64,000 nt of DNA, taken from contig CAIVGN010000050.1 in assembly GCA_903905455.1 (NCBI GenBank), forward strand, positions 1 to 64,000, written 5' to 3'. This stretch comes from an uncultured Archangium sp. (GTDB lineage Bacteria; Myxococcota; Myxococcia; Myxococcales; Myxococcaceae). The translations under genes and the position numbers were made by a program. Of this stretch, positions 1-8,984 are shown piece after piece. A model generated the notes under the pieces. That model ran no database searches and had not been told where the DNA came from. It worked only from the letters and a program-made list of their open reading frames with translations. The stretch's first letter is position 1, and every line of letters starts with the position of its first letter.

Positions 1-493
1 CCGGGGCGGCGCGTGCCACGGGCTGCGCTCCCACGGGAGGTGCGGCGCGCGCCACAGGCGGTGCACCCGCGGGCGCAGCGGCGTGCGGCGGGGCCCCGTG
101 AGGTGCAGGCGGCGCAGCGATCGGCGTGGCGACGCGAGGCGCCGACGCCGGGCGCGGGGCACCGGCCGGCGGAGCGATCCCCGCGGGCGGGGCGTTCAGC
201 TCGCCGGTCAGACTGCGCGGCGCGGGCGGCCGAGGCGGCGCGACCTGCGGCTGGGCTGCCACCGTGGCGACGCCCGAGGCGGTGCGCGGCGGCGGAGGCG
301 CGACCGCGCGCGTGGGCTGCGTCGGGAGTTCGGCCAGGTTCGGCCGCGGCACCTGCTGCGTCGGCGCGTTGTCGAGCTGCAGCTCATCGAAGGTCGGTCC
401 GCGCGTGCGCCGGTCGAGCGACAGCTCCTTCTGCAGGAGATCCGGCGTCTGGGGAGGCGGGGCGTCGAACGGCTTCTTGGGATCGCTGCTCAC
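1..493 (-). CDS. Partial Pro/Ala-rich protein, N-terminal part (runs off the window)
   Basis: The reading frame opens with GTG at 493 (peptide begins M-S-S-D-P-K-K-P-F-D-A) and stays open to the window edge, giving 164 codons without a stop. The visible part is a low-complexity, disordered-looking Pro/Ala-rich segment with near repeats of A-P-P-V-(A/G). No signal peptide or membrane segment is seen, so it is probably cytoplasmic or the linker of a larger protein. It lies 60 bp downstream of rsmE on the same strand and may be the third gene of that operon. A G-run sits directly before the GTG, so the exact start is uncertain. Function is not recognisable. Confidence 0.6.
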   Translation of the reverse strand, partial: MSSDPKKPFDAPPPQTPDLLQKELSLDRRTRGPTFDELQLDNAPTQQVPRPNLAELPTQPTRAVAPPPPRTASGVATVAAQPQVAPPRPPAPRSLTGELNAPPAGIAPPAGAPRPASAPRVATPIAAPPAPHGAPPHAAAPAGAPPVARAAPPVGAQPVARAAP

Positions 494-552
494 CCCCCGA
501 TGAGACGCCGAGAGTGCGGGGCCCGCAAGAAAACCCACAGTGTCCTACCTGC

Positions 553-1275
553 TCAGCCGAGTTCGCCCTCCAGGTGCCGGAGCACGCTGAGGGCCGCCAG
601 GGCCGCCGTCTCGGTGCGCAAGATGAGCCGTCCCAGCGTCACCGGCAGGGCGCCCTTCGCGAGCAGCGCGGCCACCTCTTCCCGGGCGAGCCCGCCTTCC
701 GGGCCGATGATCAGCGCCAACGGTCGATCTCCCAGGGAGCCCATGGCCACCGACAAGGGCAGGGCGCGCTCCTCTTCATCGAGCACCAGCAGCGCGGTGC
801 CTTCGGGCAGGGCCTCGATGGCGCGCAGCAGCGGGGCGGGCGGGTACACCTCGGGCACGTCGGCGCGGCCACACTGACGGGCGGCCTCTTCGACGATGCG
901 CTGCCACCTCGCCCGCTTCACCTCTTCCTTCCCGTCGAGCTTCACCACGCTGCGCGCACACGCCGCGGGCACGAAGCCGCTGGCGCCCAGCTCGGTGCCC
1001 TTCTGCAGCACCAGCTCGAGCTTGTCGGCCTTGGGCAACCCCTGGACGATGGTGATGGAGCGCGGCAACGGCGCCTGCCGCTCGTTCTCCAGGCGCAGCA
1101 CCGCGGCCTCGGCGGTCAGCGTCTGCACCCGGCCATCGAAGCGCTTGCCTGCGCCGTCGAAGATCTCCAGCGCGTCACCCACGGCCAGCCGCAGCACCCG
1201 CGAGAGGTAGTGCAGCCGCTGCCCGTCGACGGTGAGCTCGCCTGCTGCCGCGTGGGGAACGAGGAGGCGGATCAT
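553..1275 (-). CDS. rsmE: 16S rRNA (uracil(1498)-N3)-methyltransferase RsmE
   Basis: 240 residues, the usual length for RsmE, a SPOUT-superfamily enzyme that methylates N3 of U1498 in 16S rRNA using SAM. The N-terminal PUA-like part starts MIRLLVP and contains HYLSRVLRL. The C-terminal knot region carries the family signatures IIGPEGG near residue 195 and LGRLILRTETA near residue 215, which form the SAM-binding trefoil knot. The ATG follows the prmA stop directly (TGAATG), so the two rRNA/ribosomal-protein methyltransferase genes are translationally coupled, an arrangement seen in many bacteria. No residues look abnormal. Confidence 0.95.
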   Translation of the reverse strand: MIRLLVPHAAAGELTVDGQRLHYLSRVLRLAVGDALEIFDGAGKRFDGRVQTLTAEAAVLRLENERQAPLPRSITIVQGLPKADKLELVLQKGTELGASGFVPAACARSVVKLDGKEEVKRARWQRIVEEAARQCGRADVPEVYPPAPLLRAIEALPEGTALLVLDEEERALPLSVAMGSLGDRPLALIIGPEGGLAREEVAALLAKGALPVTLGRLILRTETAALAALSVLRHLEGELG

Positions 1276-2139
1276 TCAGCGGCGATCGAACTCGATGCGG
1301 ATCCACTCACCGTTGATCTCGTCGCTGCCGTGCGTCAGCCCGCAGGCGACGTAGGCGGCGGTCACCTCCGCGGCTTGCGGCACCAGCACGCCGGCGACCA
1401 CCAGGCGGTGCTTCACCTTGGGCACGATGAGCGGGGCCAGCTCGACCAGGGTGTTGGCCACGATGTTGGCGAGCACCAGGTCGAAGGTGCCCTCGATGTT
1501 GGTGAGCGCCTTCGTCGAAAGCTCCACGCCCTCGATGCCGTTCTCCTGCGCGCACTCTTTCGCCAGCTCGACCGAGACCGGGTCGTTGTCCACGCCGACG
1601 CAGCGGCCCGCGCCCAGCTTCTTCGCCGCGAAGGCCAGCACGCCGGTGCCGGTGCCGACGTCGAGCACCGAGGCGCCGGCGTGGGCGCCGAGGTAGCCGT
1701 CGACGGCCTTGAGGCACAGCGAGGTGGTGGGGTGGTCGCCGGTGCCGAAGGCCATCTTGGGCTCGACGAAGATGCACACCTTGTCCGTGGGGGCCGTCGC
1801 CTTTTCCCAGGGCGGCCCGACCCACAGGCGGCCGACGGTGACGCTCTTGATCTGGTTGCGCCACTCGACGCTCCAGTCGCGCTCCACCACGTCTTCCAGC
1901 GCGAAGCGGGCGCTGGGCATGGTTTCCGTCAGCTCTTCCTGCGCGGCAACGGCGTCGGCCTGGTCGTCGAAGTAGCCGATGACCATCGCCTCGCCGGGGG
2001 CCGGGGCGCGCACCGTGGGCATGGTCTTGTTGGCCGAGTCGCGCACCTCGAGGCCCGAGGCGCCGTGGTCCTGGAGCACGCTCTGGCACAGTTCGCTGTG
2101 TTCTTCGGGGACATCGACAGTCAGGGAGTACCAGGCCAT
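1276..2139 (-). CDS. prmA: Ribosomal protein L11 methyltransferase PrmA
   Basis: 287 residues. PrmA trimethylates ribosomal protein L11 with SAM. Key motifs are present: FGTGDHPTT before the SAM fold, motif I VLDVGTGTGVLAF near residue 158, and the LANIVANTL segment that carries the N-[IL]-x-A signature of protein and nucleic-acid amino methyltransferases. It is the first gene of the minus-strand group prmA-rsmE-(partial ORF). There is no convincing Shine-Dalgarno sequence; a TAGAGC box on the minus strand lies 13 nt upstream of the ATG (see the leaderless-promoter finding). Confidence 0.95.
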   Translation of the reverse strand: MAWYSLTVDVPEEHSELCQSVLQDHGASGLEVRDSANKTMPTVRAPAPGEAMVIGYFDDQADAVAAQEELTETMPSARFALEDVVERDWSVEWRNQIKSVTVGRLWVGPPWEKATAPTDKVCIFVEPKMAFGTGDHPTTSLCLKAVDGYLGAHAGASVLDVGTGTGVLAFAAKKLGAGRCVGVDNDPVSVELAKECAQENGIEGVELSTKALTNIEGTFDLVLANIVANTLVELAPLIVPKVKHRLVVAGVLVPQAAEVTAAYVACGLTHGSDEINGEWIRIEFDRR

Positions 2140-2174
2140 GCGGGGCGCTCTATCACGGCTATGCTGCCGCGCTC

Positions 2175-2531
2175 GTGCGAGCCGTGGCCCCCGTCCTCTT
2201 CCTTCTCTGCGCCTGCGTGGGTCCCCCCGCGCCCGACGTCGAGCTTTGCCGTGACGTCATCACCCGCCTGTGTGCCGAGCCGGTGTGCAGCGGGGTCACC
2301 GCCAAGCTGAACACCCCTGCCATGGGCTGCGAGGCCGAGCTGCAGCGCCGGTCGGGCTGCGACGTGGCCGAGTTCGCCTTCACCACGCCCACCCGGGATC
2401 GCGTGCTCGAGTGCCGGCTCCCGCTGGTGCGCGAGAGCAACCTGGTGGTGGCCCACCCGCCTTGCGAATACGTCGACGAGACGTTCCGCAACTGCCCCGA
2501 TCTCGTCGGGTTCCTCGGAGGTACGCCGTGA
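2175..2531 (+). CDS. Small Cys-rich putative lipoprotein
   Basis: 118 residues from GTG 2175. The N-terminus MRAVAPVLFLLCACVGPP is a short lipoprotein-type signal with L-C-A-C as a possible lipobox. The mature part contains about eight cysteines, suggesting disulfides in the envelope. The stop overlaps the next start (GTGA at 2528), so it is coupled to the START-like protein. I do not recognise a family. The style resembles the small Cys-rich lipoprotein at 11006-11296, and such proteins are common in Myxococcota. Confidence 0.7.
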   Translation: MRAVAPVLFLLCACVGPPAPDVELCRDVITRLCAEPVCSGVTAKLNTPAMGCEAELQRRSGCDVAEFAFTTPTRDRVLECRLPLVRESNLVVAHPPCEYVDETFRNCPDLVGFLGGTP

Positions 2532-3142
2532 ACGCGCTCTTGCTGGTGGTGTTGGCCCAGTTCCCCACCGACGTGTTCGAGAACCAGGGCGCCTTCGAAG
2601 CGCTGGAGGACCGGGACGGGGTGAAGGTCAGCCGCCGCGAGGTGAAGGGCAGCGCCTACTGGGAAAACCGCGTGGAGAGCGCCACCACCTTCGCCGTGGC
2701 CGACCTCTGCGAGGGCATCTACGAGTGGGGCACGCGGGCCAACGACGGGCCGGGCATCGTGCTGAACAAGCTGCTCACCGACGGCGAAGATCTCCGCGTG
2801 GTCTACAACCAGATCTCCAAGCCGGTGGTGGCCAACCGCGACTACGTCTTGACCATCATCCGCGAGCACCGCGACGACGGCTCGTGCCGCATCCGGTTCC
2901 GCACCACCAACGAGCTCGCGCCGCCCAAGCCCGCCGGCTTCGTGCGCATGGACAAGCTGTGGGGCGAGTGGATCCTCGAGCCGGTGGCCGCTGGCGGCTC
3001 GAAGGTCACCTACACGCTCTTCTCCGACCCCGCCGGCTCGGTGCCCGCCTTCCTGGTGCACGGCGCGGCGCGCGACTCGACCCGCGAGGCGCTGCTGGTG
3101 GGCTTCGCGAAGACCCGGCGCCTGGTCGAGGGCCGCAAGTGA
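2528..3142 (+). CDS. START/Bet v1-like domain protein, probably exported
   Basis: 204 residues from GTG 2528, which overlaps the preceding stop. A longer upstream frame exists but would run through the preceding lipoprotein gene, so it is rejected. The N-terminus MNALLLVVLAQFPTDVF looks like a short signal peptide. The body resembles bacterial START-domain proteins: G-V-K-V-S-R-R-E, then Y-N-Q-I-S-K-P-V-V-A-N-R-D-Y, then W-I-L-E-P-V and the closing V-P-A-F-L-V-H segment before the C-terminal helix. START domains form a hydrophobic pocket for lipids or other apolar ligands. The partner may be the lipoproteins encoded on either side. The ligand is unknown. Confidence 0.75.
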   Translation: MNALLLVVLAQFPTDVFENQGAFEALEDRDGVKVSRREVKGSAYWENRVESATTFAVADLCEGIYEWGTRANDGPGIVLNKLLTDGEDLRVVYNQISKPVVANRDYVLTIIREHRDDGSCRIRFRTTNELAPPKPAGFVRMDKLWGEWILEPVAAGGSKVTYTLFSDPAGSVPAFLVHGAARDSTREALLVGFAKTRRLVEGRK

Positions 3143-4398
3143 AGCGACTGGGCGCATTGGTGCTCCTGCCGCTGCTCGCCGGGTGCACCACCATCGAGAG
3201 CAACACCCGCATCGAGCGCGGCCCGCTGCTGCGCACCTTCGAGCGCCCGGTGCTCCTCGAGGGCAGCATCACCGCCGACGTGCGCGCCGACTGGCCCTGG
3301 CTCAAGCTCACCGTGGTCAGCAACGACGTGTGCCGCGCGCAGCAGGTCGAAGAGTACGCCGAGGAGCACATCACCGAGCGCACCTCGGCCGCCGTGGGCC
3401 CCGCGCTGTCGACGGGCATCGCCAACGTGCTGGCCAGCGCGGTGTTGCTGGGGTCGAGCTTCATCGTCACCTCCACCGCCGACACCAAGCTCATCGACGC
3501 CAGCGGCCACTATGGGCCCTCCACGCGCCAGTACCTCCAGGGCGCGAGCATCGTCACCCTGGGCATCGGGCTGCCGTCGCTGGTGGTGGGGCTCATCGGC
3601 AAGCTGCGCACCGGCGACGACGTGGTGACCAAGCGAGCAGAGCAGGTGGTGAGCCAGAAGGACGCGCGCTGCAACGAGCGGCCGGCGACGGGCCCGATGA
3701 CCCTGGTCTCGGCGCAGGGCGTGGCCGTGCCCTTCCAGTCGGTCGACGGGGCGATTGACGTCGACGGCACGAAGCTCGCGGTGGTGCCCGAGGCGCTGCG
3801 CTTCGCCGAGCGCGAGGTCGAGCTCACCGAAGAGGCGCGGGCCACCTTCGCCGCGTGGGCCGCCTGCGTGTCGCTCGAGCAGGACAAGGCGAAGACCCTC
3901 GAGTCGTTGTCCGAGAGCGGGCTGTTGACCCGGGCCGAGCGGCTGCGCGAGTGCCGGAAGATTCGTGGCGACGCGCTCGCCGAGCCGGTGCGCCTCATCG
4001 ACGCCGAGCTGGGCCGCCGCCGCGAGACCGGGAGCCCCGCCGCCTGGGCGCCGGGCACCAACGTGTCGAGCTTCGAAGAGGCCGTCTCTGCCTACGCGCC
4101 CACCCTGAAGCTGGCGGTCAACTCGAAAGACCTGGCCATCCTCGACACGCCGGAGTCGGCCGAGGGCCGCGCGGTGCTCCTCGAGGGCCTCGTGGGCGAA
4201 GGGCTCACCGAGAACATCGGCGTCATCCAGGTGGGAGAGCGCCAGGTGTTCCTCTTCATCCCCCCCAGGAAGTCCTGGGGCGGCACCTTCCCCAACGGCA
4301 CGCGGGTGGAGGTCGTCGCCCTGCTCTCGGGTCGCCAGACGCTCGGCGAGAAGACGTTGCCGCTGCTGCGCGCGGTGTGGATGCGCACCGCCTGGTGA
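3139..4398 (+). CDS. Putative lipoprotein of unknown function
   Basis: 419 residues from GTG 3139, overlapping the previous stop (GTGA), so it is the third gene of a coupled trio. The signal is V-K-R-L-G-A-L-V-L-L-P with lipobox L-L-A-G-C, giving a lipidated Cys near residue 16. After an N-terminal beta-rich stretch there are two hydrophobic segments, roughly residues 90-115 (GIANVLASAVLLGSSF) and 130-155 (GASIVTLGIGLPSLVVGLIG), that may be membrane-embedded. The C-terminal part ends in a beta-rich, possibly SH3-like stretch (G-T-F-P-N-G-T-R-V-E-V). No family is recognised. Confidence 0.7.
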   Translation: MKRLGALVLLPLLAGCTTIESNTRIERGPLLRTFERPVLLEGSITADVRADWPWLKLTVVSNDVCRAQQVEEYAEEHITERTSAAVGPALSTGIANVLASAVLLGSSFIVTSTADTKLIDASGHYGPSTRQYLQGASIVTLGIGLPSLVVGLIGKLRTGDDVVTKRAEQVVSQKDARCNERPATGPMTLVSAQGVAVPFQSVDGAIDVDGTKLAVVPEALRFAEREVELTEEARATFAAWAACVSLEQDKAKTLESLSESGLLTRAERLRECRKIRGDALAEPVRLIDAELGRRRETGSPAAWAPGTNVSSFEEAVSAYAPTLKLAVNSKDLAILDTPESAEGRAVLLEGLVGEGLTENIGVIQVGERQVFLFIPPRKSWGGTFPNGTRVEVVALLSGRQTLGEKTLPLLRAVWMRTAW

Positions 4399-4417
4399 GC
4401 GGCGCGCCGGGGCTCAC
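4395..4417. terminator. Small inverted repeat between convergent genes
   Basis: GTGAGC at 4395-4400 pairs with GCTCAC at 4412-4417 across a GC-rich loop that contains its own palindrome (GGCGCGCC). It overlaps the stop region of the two convergent genes. There is no T-run, so an intrinsic terminator function is only a possibility. Confidence 0.25.
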
Positions 4418-7400
4418 AGCCGGCCGGTGACGGTCAGCGCCCCGAACAACCAGAAGCGCTGCAGGTCGGCCGGGCCACCGAAGTAGTACGACAGCGGCAC
4501 CTCGGCGCCGATGGCGAGGTTGCGGATCACCCGGAACTCCACGCCCACCGCGCCGCCGACGCCCACCATGGGGCCGGCGGCCGCGAAGAACACCGGCACC
4601 TCCAGCGAGACCAGCGGCCGCACGCGCCCGCTCGCGTTGAAGGGGACCCAGGTGCCGCGGGCCATCACCCCCACGGGAGAGGCGATGACCGCGCCCAGGC
4701 CGAGCGAGAAGGCCTCGGAGAAGCTCCAGTCGACGTGCACCACGAAGGCCCCCAGCGGCCGCGGCGACAGGTTCAGGGGCGACAGCTGCCCGCGCACGGT
4801 GAGGCCGAAGTGGGTCCCGTCGAGCTCGGTGGAACCCGGCGAGGCGCTGAGGTCACCCTGGGGACCTCCCGCGGCCACCTCCGGCGCTGGTGCAGGGAAG
4901 AGCGCGGCGACGGTCGGGGGGATCGCGTCGAGGAAGGCCTCCTCGCTCACGTTCTTCACCCGCTCGGTGTGCCGCACGACCTCGCTGCCCTCGAGCTCGA
5001 TGACGGTGGTGCTGAGCACCGCCGACCCCCCCAGGCGCGCGACGGAGCCGAAGGTAATCTTGTCGACGCCCAGCGCGTTGCCGATCTCCACCATGCACTG
5101 CATGTTGTCGGCGCAGCCGCTGGCGCCGAGCATCTCGCGCTGGCGCTCGAAGCTCAGCCGCGCCGCGACGTCGCGCGACGAGGTCACCTCGAGGTCCTTG
5201 TGCGTGGCGAGGGCCGAGGCGATGGCGTCGGTGATCACCCCGGCGAGTTCCTTCTGCACGCCCGGGCCGCACTCGAGGGGCAATACCGCGACCTTGATGC
5301 GGCGATGGGGATCCCTCGGAGTGGCCGCCTTCGTCGGCGTGGGCGTGGGGGCGACCGTCGCCGCAGGGGGCGGGGCCTCGACGGGAGGCGCTTCGACCTT
5401 CGGAGCGATCTCGGGCGCCGGCGCCGGGACCTGCTTGCCCGCCGCCTTCGTCACCTTGCCGCTCTTCGGCTTCACCGGCTCGGCGCGCGAGGTGAGTGGG
5501 AGCATGGTCAGTGCCGCCACCATCACCATGCCCGCCGGGCTGCGCCGGCGAACGGCGAACAGCAGCATCAGCACGCCCGGCCACACGAGGCTCGAGCCCG
5601 AGGCTCCGCTCGCACCGCACAGGCAGCCGTAGAGACCCGGAGCGGGCGTCGTCCCGCCGTCAGTCCCGTCACCCGCGTCCGCCGGGTTGGTGGTGCCGGC
5701 GTCGGGAGGCGTGCCGGCGTCGGCCATGGACCCGGCGTCGACTTCGACCGACGCATCCAGTTGGCCCGCGTCGACGGTGCCCGCGTCGACGGTGCCTGCG
5801 TCGACGGTGCCCGCGTCGACGGTGCCCGCGTCGACGGTGCCCGCGTCGATGGAGCCTGCGTCGGGGACCATGACCATGCCCGCGTCAACCCCCGCGTCGA
5901 CGGTGCCGGCATCGACCGGCACGCCGACGAAGAGCGGTCGCCCGGGGCCGGTGATGCCGTTGACGTTGGCGCGCAGCCAGTACCAGCCGCTCGGTGCCTG
6001 GGGCGGAATGCGGGCGTCGGTGGTGGTGCCGGTCCAGTTCGAGATGGGGGCGAAGAAGCGCTGCTCGTTGCCCTGTCGCTCCATGGTGATGAGGGGGAAG
6101 TTGCTCGCCGGGCTGCCTCGCGAGCCGCCCATGCCGATGTGCAGGCCCGCGAAGCCGGTGCCGGTCAACGCGACCGTGGTGCCGGGAGGCGCCGAGGTGA
6201 CGGAGAGCGGATCGAGCACCGGCACCGAGCCGGGCACGGGGTTGCGACCCTCGTCGAAGCGCTCGACGTTGACCTCGTTGGGGCCGATGGGCGTGCTGCC
6301 CCCGGCGATGAGCACCTGGCCGGAGGGCAACAGCGTGGCCGTGCCTCCCTCGTGCCCAGTGACGGTGAGGGCGGGGCTCGTCCACTGGCCCGTCTCGAGG
6401 TCGAAGATGTCGAGGGCCCGGACGGCGCCCGTCGCCGCGAGGCCTCCGCCGGCGAGCATCACCTGGTTGTTGGCGAGCACCACCGCGGCGTGCCGGGCGC
6501 GGGCGCGGGGCAGGGCCGGCAGCGCGGTCCAGCCCGTCGCGGCTTCCCACACGGCGGCCGAGGTGGTCTCGAGCCCGCTGGGGGTGGTGACCCCGCCGGC
6601 GATCAACACCGCGCCGGAGCCGAGCAAGGTCGCGGTGGCGTCGTACACGGGGAAGGGCAGTGGCTGCCCCGGGTTGCTCCACGTGTTGGCCTGGGGGTCG
6701 TAGAGCTCGGTGGAGTTGAGCGCCGAGGTGCCCGACTTGCCCGAGGCGACCAGGACGCGCCCGTCGGAGAGCAGCGTGGCGACGTGATTCGAGCGCTGGT
6801 TGCCCTGGAAGGTGCCCGCCGGCGACCAGCCCCAGCCGCCGTCGACCGGGCCGTAGCGCTCGGCAGACTTGATGGCCCCGCCGGTCGCGCCCAGTCCGCC
6901 GGCCACCACGACCGTGCCGTCGGGGAGGGCGGTGGCGGTGTGAAACGCGCGCGCCGCGGTGAGCGACGGCCCGGGTGACCAGGTCCCTGACGTGGGGTCG
7001 TAGAGCTCGACGGTGGCGGTGGCCGCGGCGCCTGTGTTGCCGCCGACGACGAGCACCCGGCCGTCGTGAAGCAGCGTGGCGGTGTGGCCGATGCGGGGGG
7101 TGCCCATGGGCAGGCCGGGGAGGGCGCCGCCGTCGAGGTAGAGCTGCACGTTGGTGGTCGGGGTGGCGCCGCTGGCCGCACCGCCGGCGAGCAACACCGC
7201 ACCGGTGTTGAGCAGGGTGGCGGTCTGGTTCGTGACGCCCTGGGGCAGGGTCCCGCCGTCGATGACGAAGGGCGCGGTGATGTCGATGATGCCCACGCGG
7301 GTGGTGCCCGGCTTGTCGATGCCGTTGAAGATGCCGCCGATGATCAGGGTCTTGCCGTTGGGCATGAGCACGGCGTTGGTCTGGAAGAACCAGTCACTGT

Positions 7401-8814
7401 AGTTCGTGCTCGTGTCGATCAGCGAGAACGTCGTGGCGGTGGGGCTGGTGATGATCCCGCAGCCGGGGTTGGTGTAGTTGGTCTCCTGTCCGCTGCAGCT
7501 GACGAAGCTCCCGTTGGCGAGCATGCCCGCGCTGCTGAAGGTGCCGCGGGTGTTGGGCTGCAGCGCCGGTCGTTCGACCCAGCCGGTGCCGAGCGTGTTG
7601 CTGGTGACCGGGGCATTGTTGCCACCGCCGTGCAGGATCAGCGTGCCGTCCGCGAAGCGCCCCGCGCCGCCGGCCAGCGAGCGGTAGGCGTTACCCGCTT
7701 GCGGCACCATCGCCTCGGTGGCCCAGGTTCCATTGAGCGGGTCATACACCTGGGCCGTGGAGAGGTAGGTCGAGCCCGAGAGGCCGACGGCCAGGAGCAC
7801 CTGGTAGTCACCGTCGAGGGGACCGATGAGCTGGAAGTTGCCTGCGTTGTGGGGCGAGACGGGCTGCATCGACAGCGGCGTCCACGTGTTGTTCGCCGGG
7901 TTGTACTGCTCGACGGTGCCACCCAGCACCAGCGCGTTCCCGTTGGGCAGCAGGGTCATCAGGTGATCGGTGTGGGCGGTCTGGATCGCGAGCGTGCCGG
8001 CGTCGAAGCCGTTGACCGCGGGGTCATAGAGCTCGGAGTAGAGAACGCCGGTTCCGCCCGAGAGCAAGGCCTTGCCGTTGCGCAACAGCACGCCGGAGAA
8101 GTTCTCTCGGGTGAAGCGCATCGGGTTCGCCGCGGGCGTCCACTTCGCGGTGATCGGGTCGTAGGTCTCCGCGGTGTTGAGCGGCGTCTCCGTGGCGTCG
8201 GGGTAGACGAACGTCTGGAGCACGCCACCGGCCGCGAGCACCTTGCCATCGGCCAGCAGCACCAGGGCGAGCTTGCGGCGGGAAACGAGCGTGGACGGGG
8301 CGCGTCGCCAGGCAGGGTCGATGAGCGCGCGCTGCCCGGCCGCGTCGACATGCACCTCGAGCACCTGCCCGCGGGCGACGAGGCGCGTGGCCACGAGGCG
8401 CTCGGGGCTGACGTACGAGCGCGGCGCGGTGACCTCCAGCCGGCCCTCTCCGCGCTCGTCCTCGACGGTGAAGTGACCGGCTTCCTCCTTGAGCGTCCCC
8501 CCTTCGATGGTCCACCGCGCGGCCACGCCGTCGGCGGGAACGTCGGTCAACAGCCACTCTTCCTGTCCCTGGGCCGTCGAGGTCCAGAACGCGGTGGCGC
8601 CCGGCGCGTCTTCTCGAACCCGAACCGAGAAGTCCTCGTCACTGAGCACGAAGTGCCCGTCGCCCTGGAGGGCGAGACTGATCGGGCCGCGCGTGGCGCC
8701 TGCGAGGATCTGCTCGGCCAGTCCGGGGAACGACGCCCTCAGCTCTTCGGTGGGAGACGGTCGCTTCTGGGCACACGACACCAGCACCAGTACCGCCAGG
8801 AGGCTCAGACGCAT
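4414..8814 (-). CDS. Giant kelch-repeat lipoprotein fused through a MYXO-CTERM-like segment to an outer-membrane/assembly module
   Basis: 1466 residues from ATG 8814, chosen because an AAGGA Shine-Dalgarno lies 10 nt upstream and the product starts with a lipoprotein signal (MRLSLLAVLVLVSC). Residues about 30-190 are an N-terminal domain ending in A-L-I-D-P-A-W-R-R. About 190-860 are kelch/galactose-oxidase-type blades, each with G-(K/R)-V-L-(V/A)-x-G-G and E-x-Y-D-P. About 870-970 are an early-set/DUF1929-like domain. About 978-1055 are DAGT-repeat linkers. About 1058-1092 form a Cys-containing, hydrophobic, Arg-ended sorting-signal-like segment. The frame then continues from Met1096 with a second signal-like stretch, a P/A-rich linker, an I-K-V-A-V-L-P-L-E module and a C-terminal beta-barrel-like region. 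It may be a true fusion, or two genes joined by loss of a stop. Confidence 0.8.
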   Translation of the reverse strand: MRLSLLAVLVLVSCAQKRPSPTEELRASFPGLAEQILAGATRGPISLALQGDGHFVLSDEDFSVRVREDAPGATAFWTSTAQGQEEWLLTDVPADGVAARWTIEGGTLKEEAGHFTVEDERGEGRLEVTAPRSYVSPERLVATRLVARGQVLEVHVDAAGQRALIDPAWRRAPSTLVSRRKLALVLLADGKVLAAGGVLQTFVYPDATETPLNTAETYDPITAKWTPAANPMRFTRENFSGVLLRNGKALLSGGTGVLYSELYDPAVNGFDAGTLAIQTAHTDHLMTLLPNGNALVLGGTVEQYNPANNTWTPLSMQPVSPHNAGNFQLIGPLDGDYQVLLAVGLSGSTYLSTAQVYDPLNGTWATEAMVPQAGNAYRSLAGGAGRFADGTLILHGGGNNAPVTSNTLGTGWVERPALQPNTRGTFSSAGMLANGSFVSCSGQETNYTNPGCGIITSPTATTFSLIDTSTNYSDWFFQTNAVLMPNGKTLIIGGIFNGIDKPGTTRVGIIDITAPFVIDGGTLPQGVTNQTATLLNTGAVLLAGGAASGATPTTNVQLYLDGGALPGLPMGTPRIGHTATLLHDGRVLVVGGNTGAAATATVELYDPTSGTWSPGPSLTAARAFHTATALPDGTVVVAGGLGATGGAIKSAERYGPVDGGWGWSPAGTFQGNQRSNHVATLLSDGRVLVASGKSGTSALNSTELYDPQANTWSNPGQPLPFPVYDATATLLGSGAVLIAGGVTTPSGLETTSAAVWEAATGWTALPALPRARARHAAVVLANNQVMLAGGGLAATGAVRALDIFDLETGQWTSPALTVTGHEGGTATLLPSGQVLIAGGSTPIGPNEVNVERFDEGRNPVPGSVPVLDPLSVTSAPPGTTVALTGTGFAGLHIGMGGSRGSPASNFPLITMERQGNEQRFFAPISNWTGTTTDARIPPQAPSGWYWLRANVNGITGPGRPLFVGVPVDAGTVDAGVDAGMVMVPDAGSIDAGTVDAGTVDAGTVDAGTVDAGTVDAGQLDASVEVDAGSMADAGTPPDAGTTNPADAGDGTDGGTTPAPGLYGCLCGASGASGSSLVWPGVLMLLFAVRRRSPAGMVMVAALTMLPLTSRAEPVKPKSGKVTKAAGKQVPAPAPEIAPKVEAPPVEAPPPAATVAPTPTPTKAATPRDPHRRIKVAVLPLECGPGVQKELAGVITDAIASALATHKDLEVTSSRDVAARLSFERQREMLGASGCADNMQCMVEIGNALGVDKITFGSVARLGGSAVLSTTVIELEGSEVVRHTERVKNVSEEAFLDAIPPTVAALFPAPAPEVAAGGPQGDLSASPGSTELDGTHFGLTVRGQLSPLNLSPRPLGAFVVHVDWSFSEAFSLGLGAVIASPVGVMARGTWVPFNASGRVRPLVSLEVPVFFAAAGPMVGVGGAVGVEFRVIRNLAIGAEVPLSYYFGGPADLQRFWLFGALTVTGRL
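5536..5640 (-). other. Internal MYXO-CTERM-like sorting signal within the kelch fusion protein
   Basis: About residues 1058-1092 of the kelch protein read G-L-Y-G-C-L-C-G, then a G/S/A spacer, then a hydrophobic span (W-P-G-V-L-M-L-L-F-A-V) and R-R-R. Cys motif, membrane span and basic tail in this order are the architecture of MYXO-CTERM signals, which are processed by myxosortases and normally sit at the extreme C-terminus. Here about 370 residues follow in the same frame. The match is by eye. Confidence 0.6.
5768..5857. repeat. Six tandem 15-bp repeats coding for DAGTV units
   Basis: The unit gcgtcgacggtgccc repeats six times with one or two substitutions. Read on the minus strand it encodes D-A-G-T-V linker repeats of the kelch protein. 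Units are multiples of three, so copy-number change by slippage would alter linker length without shifting the frame. Confidence 0.9.
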
Positions 8815-8968
8815 GGGGCAAGTATCCTTCATTCCCCGGGTCTCTCGAAGGTCATCTCGCGGGCGCATGACTGAACCTCCACGCTGAGGCACGCAGCCCC
8901 ACGCGCAACGGTCCAGCAGCGACTGGCAGGCGCAGGCCTCGCAGTGGCCGTCCGCGGTGCGCCGTGCG

Positions 8969-8974
8969 TAAGGT
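8969..8974 (+). promoter_or_regulatory. Possible -10 box (TAAGGT) for a short or leaderless transcript
   Basis: TAAGGT begins 16 nt before the ATG at 8985, and no Shine-Dalgarno sequence is present. It matches the TAnnnT pattern seen before several other starts in this window. There is no experimental support. Confidence 0.35.
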
Positions 8975-8984
8975 CCGCGCGGTC

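Noticed and set aside
13-2310. A plus-strand frame of about 765 codons over the prmA-rsmE region
   Set aside because: It is antisense to prmA and rsmE, which have full family signatures. The plus-strand product is low-complexity.
2270-2527. Long upstream start for the START-like protein
   Set aside because: It would read through the preceding lipoprotein gene in another frame. GTG 2528 overlaps that gene's stop and gives a signal peptide.
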